A stretch of 64,000 bases of DNA from Oscillospiraceae bacterium (GTDB taxonomy: Bacteria; Bacillota; Clostridia; Oscillospirales; Ruminococcaceae), in NCBI GenBank assembly GCA_021200775.1, contig JAJQGB010000008.1, positions 1 to 64,000 of the forward strand, given 5' to 3'. Shown here one piece after another: positions 15,610 to 23,401 of this stretch. The notes under the pieces were generated by a model. The model was given only the letters and a program-made list of their open reading frames with translations. It was not told where the DNA came from and ran no database searches. Every line of letters begins with the position of its first letter. The stretch's first letter is position 1. The position numbers and the translations under genes were made by a program.

Positions 15610-17172
15610 ATGATTAACCTGTTCAAGATACTCAGCGTTGTAGCATATCTATTTGTGACCTGCCTTTCAGCACGCCACTTCATCCACATGTTCCAGCTCA
15701 ATTCCTATAAGCCGCATGTTCAGGCAAAATGGCTTTTCTCACATGCGTCGACTTATATGGTAGTGCATCTGATAGTTCTTGTAGTCGCCATCGCACTGAG
15801 CGCAATCTGCACAAATTCTCTTATCCCACTTGTATTGACTGCAATACTGATTCTATTGACAGCCCTCCCGGACATTCCGAAAGGCAAGGACAAAATTCCG
15901 CTTAAATACACAGCCCGTGTCAAGAGACTCATACTGACGCTTGCAATACTCTATATAATTCCGATAATTCTTTTGTGGACTATTCCCGCAAAAATCTCCG
16001 TGCCACTGATGGCACTCTGGATATTCCTGGTCCCGTGGATGGTACTTCTTGCAAACCTCATCAACCGTCCGATGGAGCTCGCCATCAATCAGTACTATAT
16101 AAATGACGCCAAGAGAATCCTAGCTGACTGCCCGAACCTGACAGTAATCGGAATCACCGGAAGCTTCGGCAAAACGAGTGTTAAGTATTTTCTCGATTCT
16201 TTACTGAGCGTCAGATATAACGTCCTCAAAACTCCCGGGAATTTTAATACGCCTTTGGGAGTGGTCAAGACCATCCGTGGCTCGCTACGTGCCACTCACG
16301 ACATCTTCCTCTGTGAAATGGGCGCAAAAAATGTCGGCGATATAAAAGAAATTTGCGATATAGTCCATCCGACTCACGGAATTATAACCTCAGTTGGTGA
16401 GATGCACCTCGAAAGCTTCGGCTCGATTGAGAATGTCAAGAAAACCAAGTTCGAGCTCGCCGATGCTGTAAAAGACAAGGGTATGCTGTTCTTAAACATG
16501 GATAACGAGAATATCCAGTCGGTTGCACCCAACTACGACCACATCTCCTATGGCATTGATGACCGCTCCGGCTATTATGTAACAAATCTCAGCATTTCCG
16601 AAAAGGGCTCAGAGTTCACAGTTCACTCGCCATCCGGCAAGAGCTGTGAATATCACACTCCACTGATTGGCAGACATAATGTCGTGAATATCTGCGGCGC
16701 AATAGCCGTTGCAAATTCTCTCGGAATCACCCTTGAAGAGCTCAAAGCGCCTGTGCGAAAGCTTGAAAGTGTGCCCCACAGATTACAGCTCATAAACAAG
16801 GGCGACTATACCGTAATCGACGATGCCTACAACTCGAATCCATCCGGCGCAAGGGCGGCTCTTGAAGCACTTTCGATGACCGATGGCATGAAAATTCTTG
16901 TAACTCCCGGAATGATTGAGCTAGGTTCAAAGCAGTATGAACTCAACAAAGAATTCGGCATCGAAGCCGCCGCAGTCTGCGATTTCGTAGCACTCGTAGG
17001 CTCAGCCCAGACAAAGCCTATCCATGATGGACTCACCGAAGCAGGCTACCCGGAAGATAAAATCTACGTTGCGGAATCGTTAAATGAAGCGATGGGAGCA
17101 GTTTACTCCTTGACAACCGACGGAAAACGTAAGATAATACTACTTGAAAACGACTTACCCGATAATTATTGA
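15610..17172 (+). CDS. MurF-like Mur ligase with N-terminal membrane domain
   Basis: A 520-residue protein. Residues 1-155 hold about five membrane helices (near 5-25, 49-67, 70-88, 104-125, 130-150). The rest is a Mur ligase with P-loop GITGSFGKTS at 181-190 and DDAYNSNP at 404-411, the MurF-type signature. MurF adds D-Ala-D-Ala to UDP-MurNAc-tripeptide, and a ddl-like gene follows directly, which supports that reaction. Classical MurF is soluble and lacks the membrane part, so this form may tie precursor synthesis to the membrane. It could instead act on another amino-acylated precursor. Confidence 0.85.
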   Translation: MINLFKILSVVAYLFVTCLSARHFIHMFQLNSYKPHVQAKWLFSHASTYMVVHLIVLVVAIALSAICTNSLIPLVLTAILILLTALPDIPKGKDKIPLKYTARVKRLILTLAILYIIPIILLWTIPAKISVPLMALWIFLVPWMVLLANLINRPMELAINQYYINDAKRILADCPNLTVIGITGSFGKTSVKYFLDSLLSVRYNVLKTPGNFNTPLGVVKTIRGSLRATHDIFLCEMGAKNVGDIKEICDIVHPTHGIITSVGEMHLESFGSIENVKKTKFELADAVKDKGMLFLNMDNENIQSVAPNYDHISYGIDDRSGYYVTNLSISEKGSEFTVHSPSGKSCEYHTPLIGRHNVVNICGAIAVANSLGITLEELKAPVRKLESVPHRLQLINKGDYTVIDDAYNSNPSGARAALEALSMTDGMKILVTPGMIELGSKQYELNKEFGIEAAAVCDFVALVGSAQTKPIHDGLTEAGYPEDKIYVAESLNEAMGAVYSLTTDGKRKIILLENDLPDNY

Positions 17173-17194
17173 TATAAGGAAGGAAGACCAATAT

Positions 17195-18382
17195 ATGAAA
17201 ATAAAACTCGCACTCTTATTCGGAGGCAGAAGCACTGAGCACGAGATTTCAATAATCTCTGCTCTTCAGGCTTACTCCTACCTTGATAAGGATAAGTACG
17301 ACATCATTCCCATCTACATATCCAAAACCGGTGAAATGTACACCGGCGAGCACGAAGCTGACATCGAAGCCTATAAAGACATAAAGAAGCTTCTTTCAGA
17401 GAGCTACTGTGTCACTTTCGCAAAAGTGGGTGACAGAGTAGAGCTCCACAGGGTCGAGACCAAGCTTTTCCAGAAGCCTTTTGTCGACTATATCGACATC
17501 GCCTTCCCGATTGTTCATGGCACCAATGTCGAGGACGGAACCGTTGCCGGATACCTCAATATGCTCGGACTCCCATATGTAGGCTGTGACGTCCTTTCGT
17601 CCGCACTCGGCATGGATAAGTACGCCATGAAATGCGTCTTCAAGGACAACGGAATCCCGGTTCTTGACTGTATGCTCTGCTATTCTGACGAATTTGATGA
17701 GAACCCGAACCTCGTCATGCTCTCAATCGAGAAGAAGTTTGACTATCCCGTCATCGTGAAGCCTGTCAACCTCGGCTCCAGCATCGGCATTTCAAAAGCG
17801 GATTCAAGAGAGAAGCTGGAAGCCGCGCTGACTGACGCCTTCAGATATTCAAAGAAGATTCTTGTCGAGCGGGCTATAACGAACCTGACAGAGGTCAACT
17901 GCTCTGTTCTCGGCGATGACAGGGAAGCCGAAGCCTCCGTCTGCGAAAGACCGGTCAGTGCCGACGAAATCTTAAGCTTCAACGACAAGTACATGAGCGG
18001 CTCGAAGTCATCAAAAGGCATGGCGAGCACCAAACGCATTATCCCTGCCGATATCTCTCAGGAGAACACCACCGCCATTGAAGAGTATGCCGTCAAGGCA
18101 TTCAAGGCACTCGGCTGTAACGGCGTCGCCCGAATCGACTTCATGATTGACAACGATTCCGGCAAGGTATACTTGAACGAAATCAACACCATCCCCGGCT
18201 CGCTTTCCTTCTATCTCTGGGAGCCAAAGGGCGTCAAGTACGCAGTTCTTCTTGAAAGAATGATATCCCTGTCCCTGAAGCGCTACCGTGAACAGCAAAG
18301 CATCACCTATACTTTTGACACCAACGTCCTCAGCGGCGTCCACCTCGGCGGCACAAAGGGAGTCAAAGGTGGGAAAGCATAA
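17195..18382 (+). CDS. ddl: D-alanine--D-alanine ligase-like ATP-grasp enzyme
   Basis: A 395-residue ATP-grasp enzyme starting MKIKLALLFGGRSTEHEIS, the D-Ala-D-Ala ligase N-terminus; the C-terminal NEINTIPGSLSFYLW holds Mg2+ ligands. ATG 17195 follows AAGGAAGGAAG. It is longer than classical Ddl (about 300-370). The omega-loop reads SFNDKYMSG followed by an SK/G-rich stretch, not the FYDYEAKY type of E. coli DdlB, so the second-substrate preference (D-Ala, D-Ser or D-Lac) is not certain. Immediately downstream of the MurF-like gene that would use its product. Confidence 0.85.
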   Translation: MKIKLALLFGGRSTEHEISIISALQAYSYLDKDKYDIIPIYISKTGEMYTGEHEADIEAYKDIKKLLSESYCVTFAKVGDRVELHRVETKLFQKPFVDYIDIAFPIVHGTNVEDGTVAGYLNMLGLPYVGCDVLSSALGMDKYAMKCVFKDNGIPVLDCMLCYSDEFDENPNLVMLSIEKKFDYPVIVKPVNLGSSIGISKADSREKLEAALTDAFRYSKKILVERAITNLTEVNCSVLGDDREAEASVCERPVSADEILSFNDKYMSGSKSSKGMASTKRIIPADISQENTTAIEEYAVKAFKALGCNGVARIDFMIDNDSGKVYLNEINTIPGSLSFYLWEPKGVKYAVLLERMISLSLKRYREQQSITYTFDTNVLSGVHLGGTKGVKGGKA

Positions 18383-18402
18383 TCAGCAAGGAGGAATCCG
18401 AT

Positions 18403-19230
18403 TTGGATTGGAAAACCGTCAGGAAAATTGATGCCCATGTTCATCTCGTCCCTGAAGAAACACTCGCTTGGATTGATGGGGTGTGGAAGCACGCAGAGCG
18501 CGAAGAATACATCCGTCTCATGGACGAATACAATGTTGAAAAAGCCGTACTTGTTCCGATTAATGAAGGAGCAACCTACTATCCCGATTGTAGCAGAACA
18601 AACCAGTGGCTTGCGGATATGATGAATTCATCTGATGGGAGATTCATCTCGTTTGCAGATGTTCTCCCAGCGGGAGGATATTTCTACGACACGGCACCAT
18701 ATTTCTTGGAGCAGGCTGTAAATGAATACGGCTTGAAGGGTCTGAAACTTCACCCGTCAAACCTCGGAATCCCGGTTGATTCGCTCGAAATGATCCCGGT
18801 GATAAGAACAGCGTGCGACCTGAAGATTCCGGTAATGATACATTCATATCCTTTCGGTGGAACCGACTTCGACCTGTGCTCTCCTTCGAGAATCCACAAT
18901 ATCTCAAGAGTCTTCCCTGACGGAATCTTCATAATCTCCCATATGGGCGGCTCTCGTTGGCAGGATGCTCTCGAAGGCAAGGAGTACGTCGACATTTCTA
19001 CTTACCTGCCGGAGCTCGTCCGAATCTACGGAATCGAAACTTCAAACCGTATTCTTCACGAATTCGGCGCAGACCGCCTGATTTTTGCCACCGATTATCC
19101 GCAGGTCTACGGAGTAAAGCCGGAAAACATCTATGAAACCTACTGCGAAATCCTCAATCAGATGGACTTCACCGACTCAGAAATCGAGAAAATAGCCTAT
19201 GGCAACATCTCCGATATCTTAGGATTATAA
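18403..19230 (+). CDS. Amidohydrolase family protein (amidohydrolase 2)
   Basis: A 275-residue metal-dependent hydrolase of the TIM-barrel amidohydrolase superfamily. It has the metal-binding DAHVHL at 10-15, HSYPFG and ISHMGG histidines in the middle, and FATDYPQ with the catalytic aspartate near the end. The start is TTG at 18403, 8 nt after AAGGAGG; no ATG fits. It ends the wall-precursor gene group and is followed by a terminator. Substrate unknown; relatives include decarboxylases and lactonases. Confidence 0.82.
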   Translation: MDWKTVRKIDAHVHLVPEETLAWIDGVWKHAEREEYIRLMDEYNVEKAVLVPINEGATYYPDCSRTNQWLADMMNSSDGRFISFADVLPAGGYFYDTAPYFLEQAVNEYGLKGLKLHPSNLGIPVDSLEMIPVIRTACDLKIPVMIHSYPFGGTDFDLCSPSRIHNISRVFPDGIFIISHMGGSRWQDALEGKEYVDISTYLPELVRIYGIETSNRILHEFGADRLIFATDYPQVYGVKPENIYETYCEILNQMDFTDSEIEKIAYGNISDILGL

Positions 19231-19236
19231 GAAAAT

Positions 19237-19270
19237 GACCCATCGCAAATGAATTGCGGTGGGACTTTTT
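19237..19270 (+). terminator. Terminator after the amidohydrolase gene
   Basis: GACCCATCGCAA pairs with TTGCGGTGGGAC (one mismatch, loop ATGAA) and is followed by TTTTT. It isolates the next operon from upstream transcription. Confidence 0.85.
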
Positions 19271-19281
19271 ATGCCCAATTA

Positions 19282-19318
19282 TTAAGAACTATTAAGATTT
19301 GATTAAGATTTCTTAATA
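19282..19318 (+). promoter_or_regulatory. Array of four TTAAGA-type direct repeats, putative response-regulator site
   Basis: TTAAGA occurs at 19282, 19292 and 19303, and TTAATA at 19313. The periods are 10, 11 and 10 bp, one helical turn each, and the array ends 4 bases before the -35. This geometry is typical of OmpR/PhoB-family response regulators binding as tandem dimers. No two-component genes lie nearby. Confidence 0.6.
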
Positions 19319-19322
19319 TTTA

Positions 19323-19352
19323 TTGACTCTCGGGAAACGCATAGTGTAAACT
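19323..19352 (+). promoter_or_regulatory. Promoter of the LanFEG-like ABC operon
   Basis: TTGACT at 19323-19328, 18-bp spacer, TAAACT at 19347-19352. The repeat array abuts the -35, a position expected for class II type activation. Confidence 0.65.
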
Positions 19353-19382
19353 TTAATCATCAAACCCGAAAGGAACATGATT

Positions 19383-20006
19383 ATGAAAAGAATTTTGGCT
19401 CTTATTATTTCGCTCTCCCTCACAATTTCGCTTGTCGGTTGTGGCTCAGGTGACATGATGTATTCCGAAAGCAAAGCAGGCTCTGATGATTCGTACTCTA
19501 TCCCGTACTATGTAGCAGAAACTGACAGCGCTATCTATGTCGATTGCATTGTGAACTCAGTCAGCGTAGAAGAAGGAAAGATAGCCTCCGTCACCGACAC
19601 TGACAGAATCAACGACTGGTACTCAGCACTTTCCGATGACGGAACCATCGCCGACGGCTATGTATTTGTGACTGTTGAGGTCACGCTGAACAGCTCAGAA
19701 ACTATTGACGCTCTCAGTCTTTCTTGCTTCTGGCTCTGCTATGGAAAATCGAGCAGGAACTACGACTTCAAGGAACCGAGCTACATCAGTGACTCAGCCG
19801 CTCCCGATGATGTGCACAATGCAATGACTGTAAACGTCGCCGCAAACGAGGACAAAACCGTTACGATAGGCTATCTCATGGCGAAATCCGGGCTCGAAGA
19901 CGCAAAATACATCGCTTTGGGCGCCGCATTCACCGACTTCGGCGATGATGGCGAATACACAAATCCACTTATCAAGCTTGCCGACAGCTTGGAGGAGCTT
20001 CCATGA
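19383..20006 (+). CDS. Lipoprotein, accessory to ABC transporter
   Basis: A 207-residue exported lipoprotein with a lipobox ending LVGC (C20), followed by a Gly/Ser linker and a beta-rich domain of about 150 residues reminiscent of DUF4352-type Ig-like modules (inference). The start is the second ATG (19383), 8 nt after AAAGGA; the upstream ATG at 19377 is too close. Its stop overlaps the next ATG (permease). First gene of a five-gene operon, it may bind or sense the transporter's substrate outside the cell, like LanI-type immunity lipoproteins. Not otherwise recognised. Confidence 0.75.
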   Translation: MKRILALIISLSLTISLVGCGSGDMMYSESKAGSDDSYSIPYYVAETDSAIYVDCIVNSVSVEEGKIASVTDTDRINDWYSALSDDGTIADGYVFVTVEVTLNSSETIDALSLSCFWLCYGKSSRNYDFKEPSYISDSAAPDDVHNAMTVNVAANEDKTVTIGYLMAKSGLEDAKYIALGAAFTDFGDDGEYTNPLIKLADSLEELP

Positions 20007-20845
20007 AAGCGGCACTGAAATTGGAGCTCCGGAGACTATTCTCCTCGAAAGAGCTGTATATTGCACTCGCAATAGGTCTTGCATTGGTCGTCTGGCTGTT
20101 TGTGCATGAGATTGCAGAATCGGTGCGCTTTGCGGAGGAATTTGCCCTATATGGCGACAAAGTCTCCGGCTATCTCTATTACCCGAAAACAGTATTTAAT
20201 TCCTGCATAGAGCTCGAATATGACGCCCTCCCGCCGATACTTCTTTATCTTCTCTTCCCGATAATAGCGGCGTTTCCTTATGCATCGACCTATTGCAAGG
20301 ACAAGAAGACCGGCTACTTAAAAAATCTTCTAGTAAGAATCGACCGCAGGGATTGCTATCTTAGTAAGTACATAGTTTCTTTTCTCAGCGGCTTTTTAGT
20401 AAGTGGAGTAATCCTTCTGTCAAGCTTACTTCTCACCATGCTTGTCTTCCCGATGCTCACTCCCGAAGCAGTTACACAAAACTACTATGTCCAGTCGGGC
20501 AACATGTGGGGAGAGCTTTTCTACACAATGCCGATGATATACACGCTTCTGTATATCTTAGTTGACATGCTCTGGTGCGGCTGTATGGCAAGCTTCGCAC
20601 TTCTTTTGAGCATGTTCACCCGTTCAGCATTTCTGGCAGTTACGGGAAGCTTCATCGCTTTTGAAGTCCTCGACTATGTACTCTCGCTTTTCTCTCTTTC
20701 GCAGTTCAGCCCGATTACCTTCCTAAGACCGATTCAGACCGCCGGCGGCATCTCTCTCGGAATCATCCTGACAGTATTTATACTATTCATGGCGGCAAGC
20801 TTCGTCGGTTTTTACTTTTTGGAGCGCAAGAAAGATGTATTTTAA
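20003..20845 (+). CDS. ABC transporter permease (ABC-2 / LanE-G type)
   Basis: A 280-residue membrane protein with a cytoplasmic N-terminus (MKAALKLELRRLFSSKELY), a first helix at about 20-35 and five more helices ending near the C-terminus. This ABC-2-type permease layout is seen in lantibiotic immunity and bacitracin-type exporters. The ATG overlaps the lipoprotein stop by 4 bp and its end overlaps the second permease by 11 bp, so translation is coupled. Confidence 0.78.
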   Translation: MKAALKLELRRLFSSKELYIALAIGLALVVWLFVHEIAESVRFAEEFALYGDKVSGYLYYPKTVFNSCIELEYDALPPILLYLLFPIIAAFPYASTYCKDKKTGYLKNLLVRIDRRDCYLSKYIVSFLSGFLVSGVILLSSLLLTMLVFPMLTPEAVTQNYYVQSGNMWGELFYTMPMIYTLLYILVDMLWCGCMASFALLLSMFTRSAFLAVTGSFIAFEVLDYVLSLFSLSQFSPITFLRPIQTAGGISLGIILTVFILFMAASFVGFYFLERKKDVF

Positions 20846-21608
20846 GTATGACCTGAAAGTCGGCTTCATGCGGGATTTGCCGAAGTTACTGATACTCGCC
20901 GGATTAGTCTTAATCGCAAATATCTCGCTATACAGAAACGCCGAACTGTTTTCTCTGAATCTCGGGAGTCTCGACTACATCCTGTATCTTGTGAAATCAA
21001 TCGCACCATTCCCGCAAAGCGGTGAGGAGTTCCGATTCCCGGTTGTCTGGTACCTGATACAGCTCTATCTTGCATGGATAATCGGCAGATACCCTTTCTC
21101 CTCCGTCTGCGAAAGCGCTCTTATATACGGCGGCTCCCGCCAGAAATGGTATCTCTCAAAAGTAGCATGGATAGTACTAACAGTGCTCACATACTATCTC
21201 GTGATGATTATAACTTCGCTTGTTTTTTGTTTAGTAGTGGGCGTCCCAATTTCATGGGAGATAAACCTTCTTGAACTTACAGAAGAGTTTTCAAGCGTGG
21301 CACTGTTTCTCCCGATAGTAACATCGTTCGTAACCGGAGTATTTCAGCTATTTTTAATGGCACTTACTACACCCATAATCAGCTTCTTCTTGGTAGCCGC
21401 ACTTTCCGCCGCATCAACCTATATAACAAGCCCGATTCTTTTCACAAACTGCTCACAGCTCTTAAAGCTCTCGGCATTTTCTGAAGTCGGAATCGGAACC
21501 GGCGAAAGCTATCTGACTTTGGCAATAGTATTCTTAGTCAGCCTTGTGGCGGGGCTTACAATTTTCAACCGACGGGACATTTTAAGAAGCCGAAGAGACG
21601 AGGAATAA
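20835..21608 (+). CDS. ABC transporter permease, second subunit
   Basis: A 257-residue membrane protein with about six helices. It has little direct similarity to the first permease but the same size class, so the pair probably forms a heteromeric channel like LanE/LanG. It overlaps the preceding gene by 11 bp and is followed after 2 bp by the ATPase. Function rests mainly on context and hydropathy. Confidence 0.72.
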   Translation: MYFKYDLKVGFMRDLPKLLILAGLVLIANISLYRNAELFSLNLGSLDYILYLVKSIAPFPQSGEEFRFPVVWYLIQLYLAWIIGRYPFSSVCESALIYGGSRQKWYLSKVAWIVLTVLTYYLVMIITSLVFCLVVGVPISWEINLLELTEEFSSVALFLPIVTSFVTGVFQLFLMALTTPIISFFLVAALSAASTYITSPILFTNCSQLLKLSAFSEVGIGTGESYLTLAIVFLVSLVAGLTIFNRRDILRSRRDEE

Positions 21609-21610
21609 AT

Positions 21611-22240
21611 ATGATTTTGGAACTTCAAAACGTAACGAAAACAATAAAAGGCGTAACCATCCTTGACAACATCACCCTCACCATGCAGGGCGGCAAGGTC
21701 TACGGCTTCCAGGGCAAGAATGGAAGCGGCAAAACTATGCTCATGCGCCTAATCTGCGGACTAATCAAACCTACTAGCGGGCAAGTCGTCATCAATGGCG
21801 AGATTTTAGGCAAAGACATCTCTTTCCCAAGAAGCGTCGGAGTCCTGATTGAGAATCCGTCCTTTCTCCCTGAATACACAGCTTTTAAAAACTTGAAACT
21901 TCTGAGCGACCTGCAAGACCATCTCTCCGACGACGAGCTCAAAGCCGTTCTTTCCAATGTCGGTCTCGACCCGGAGGACAAGCGCAAATACCGCAGTTTC
22001 TCCCTCGGTATGAAGCAGAAGCTCGGCATAGCCGCCGCAGTCATGGGTGAACCAGAACTCGTCATCCTCGACGAACCCATCAACGCCGTTGATGATGCCG
22101 GGGTAGAGAATATCCGCATGATTCTATCAAAGCTCAAAGAGAGCGGTTCGTTGATTATAGTCGCCTGCCACGACAGGGAAGAGTTAGAGCTCATCTCCGA
22201 CGAAATCCTCAAAATCGACGCCGGGAGGATTGTCCCATGA
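21611..22240 (+). CDS. ABC transporter ATP-binding protein (LanF-like)
   Basis: A 209-residue ATPase driving the two permeases. Walker A GKNGSGKT is at 35-42, the signature has the degenerate form SLGMKQKLGIA typical of ABC-2/LanF ATPases, and Walker B is LVILDEP followed by INAVDD. The H-loop is CHDREE. It is slightly shorter than the average of about 230-300 residues. It overlaps the next gene by 4 bp. Confidence 0.9.
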   Translation: MILELQNVTKTIKGVTILDNITLTMQGGKVYGFQGKNGSGKTMLMRLICGLIKPTSGQVVINGEILGKDISFPRSVGVLIENPSFLPEYTAFKNLKLLSDLQDHLSDDELKAVLSNVGLDPEDKRKYRSFSLGMKQKLGIAAAVMGEPELVILDEPINAVDDAGVENIRMILSKLKESGSLIIVACHDREELELISDEILKIDAGRIVP

Positions 22241-22755
22241 AGCGAATTGTAGCCATCATCATTGTTCTCGCAATAGCCTTTACAGCGAGGGTCATCTATG
22301 TAAACGCCGTCGAGTACCGTTTCACTGAGAAAACCGTTCACGCCACCGGCGAGACCTTCAATCTTCACGACTTGGAGCTCACCTGCACCTACGACGGCAT
22401 CTACTCCTCCGAAGAGCTCACGAAGATTTACGGCGAAGAAGTCCTCATCTATTCTGACGAATCCGACCTCATTCTGACCCTTGAAATTACCAACCCGACG
22501 GATGAAGTGAAAACTCTCGACCTATCCTCCTTATGTATGCAATACGCCTACATCTCCGGCGGAGGCATCAATCCCTATCTCTTCGCCTACCTGAACTCCG
22601 GCATTGGCTCAAAATGCACCATAAAATCGGGCGAAACCCTCACCATCCTCCTCCCATACTCCTACGACTGGGACACTTTCGGCTCACAAAAGCCCTACGA
22701 CCTTGTCCTGTCCCTCTATCCCGAGAATGTGAGGGTGAGGATAGTGGAGAAGTAA
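22237..22755 (+). CDS. Membrane-anchored extracellular protein of the ABC operon
   Basis: A 172-residue protein with an N-terminal hydrophobic helix (about 4-19) without a lipobox cysteine, then a soluble domain predicted outside the cell with alternating beta-like segments. It is probably a signal-anchored partner of the first lipoprotein. The ATG overlaps the ATPase stop. No family is recognised with confidence; its place at the end of the operon suggests a second substrate-contacting or immunity component. Confidence 0.65.
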   Translation: MKRIVAIIIVLAIAFTARVIYVNAVEYRFTEKTVHATGETFNLHDLELTCTYDGIYSSEELTKIYGEEVLIYSDESDLILTLEITNPTDEVKTLDLSSLCMQYAYISGGGINPYLFAYLNSGIGSKCTIKSGETLTILLPYSYDWDTFGSQKPYDLVLSLYPENVRVRIVEK

Positions 22756-22840
22756 CCAGTATCAATAAAATCTCATCCACTTAGTATTATTTCCTTAGTT
22801 CCGGCAAAAATAATGGAAGTATTTTTGAGGAGATGTTATT

Positions 22841-23314
22841 ATGTGGGGAAGAAGCGTGGCGGTTTCAGTGGCGAAGCGGATGGTGATATTTATTGCGGGT
22901 GGGCTTACTTATGGGGTACTAGAGATTATCTGGCGGGGATATACGCATATTTCGATGTTTGTGGTCGGTGGGTTGTGCCTTATGATAATCGGGAGCATGG
23001 ACGAGGGCGGGGAAGCGCCTTGCCTTTTGTGGCAGGCTTGCCTCGGGAGTATGACAATTACTGTTATGGAGTTTACTTCGGGCGTGATTGTGAATCTTGT
23101 AATGGGGCTTGATGTCTGGGATTACTCGTCACTGCCACTTAACATAATGGGGCAGATATGTCTGCCATATTCGGTGCTGTGGCTTGCGCTCTCGATTCCG
23201 GCGATATACTATGAGGATATTTTAAGGCACTATCTTTTTGGGGAGAGAATCCCGCACCAGAGACTGCTTCCGGGATTCATGGTATCTGAAAATTCGGCGA
23301 AAAGGGCGAAATAA
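22841..23314 (+). CDS. Small membrane protein, putative ABC-transporter-type IV (CmpB-like)
   Basis: A 157-residue protein with about four membrane helices: near 10-28, 37-52, 65-85 and 105-125. The GGLTYGVLEIIWRGY start and the later WDYSSLPLNIMGQIC segment recall the CmpB (DUF1113-type) family, annotated as putative ABC permease without experimental support. The ATG lies 8 nt after GAGGAG. No cognate ATPase adjoins it and no terminator separates it from the preceding operon. Many GGG and CGG codons make its base use look unlike its neighbours. Confidence 0.65.
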   Translation: MWGRSVAVSVAKRMVIFIAGGLTYGVLEIIWRGYTHISMFVVGGLCLMIIGSMDEGGEAPCLLWQACLGSMTITVMEFTSGVIVNLVMGLDVWDYSSLPLNIMGQICLPYSVLWLALSIPAIYYEDILRHYLFGERIPHQRLLPGFMVSENSAKRAK

Positions 23315-23326
23315 CGGGCAAAATCA

Positions 23327-23355
23327 TTGACTTTTAGCTTCCGTTGTGCTATTCT
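23327..23355 (+). promoter_or_regulatory. Promoter of the M29 aminopeptidase gene
   Basis: TTGACT at 23327-23332, 17-bp spacer, TATTCT at 23350-23355. The short leader contains a small hairpin, GCGG/CCGC, at about 23367-23380. Confidence 0.7.
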
Positions 23356-23401
23356 TTATGTTTGAGCGGATATGTTCCGCAATGTATAACGCCGAAAGGA
23401 A

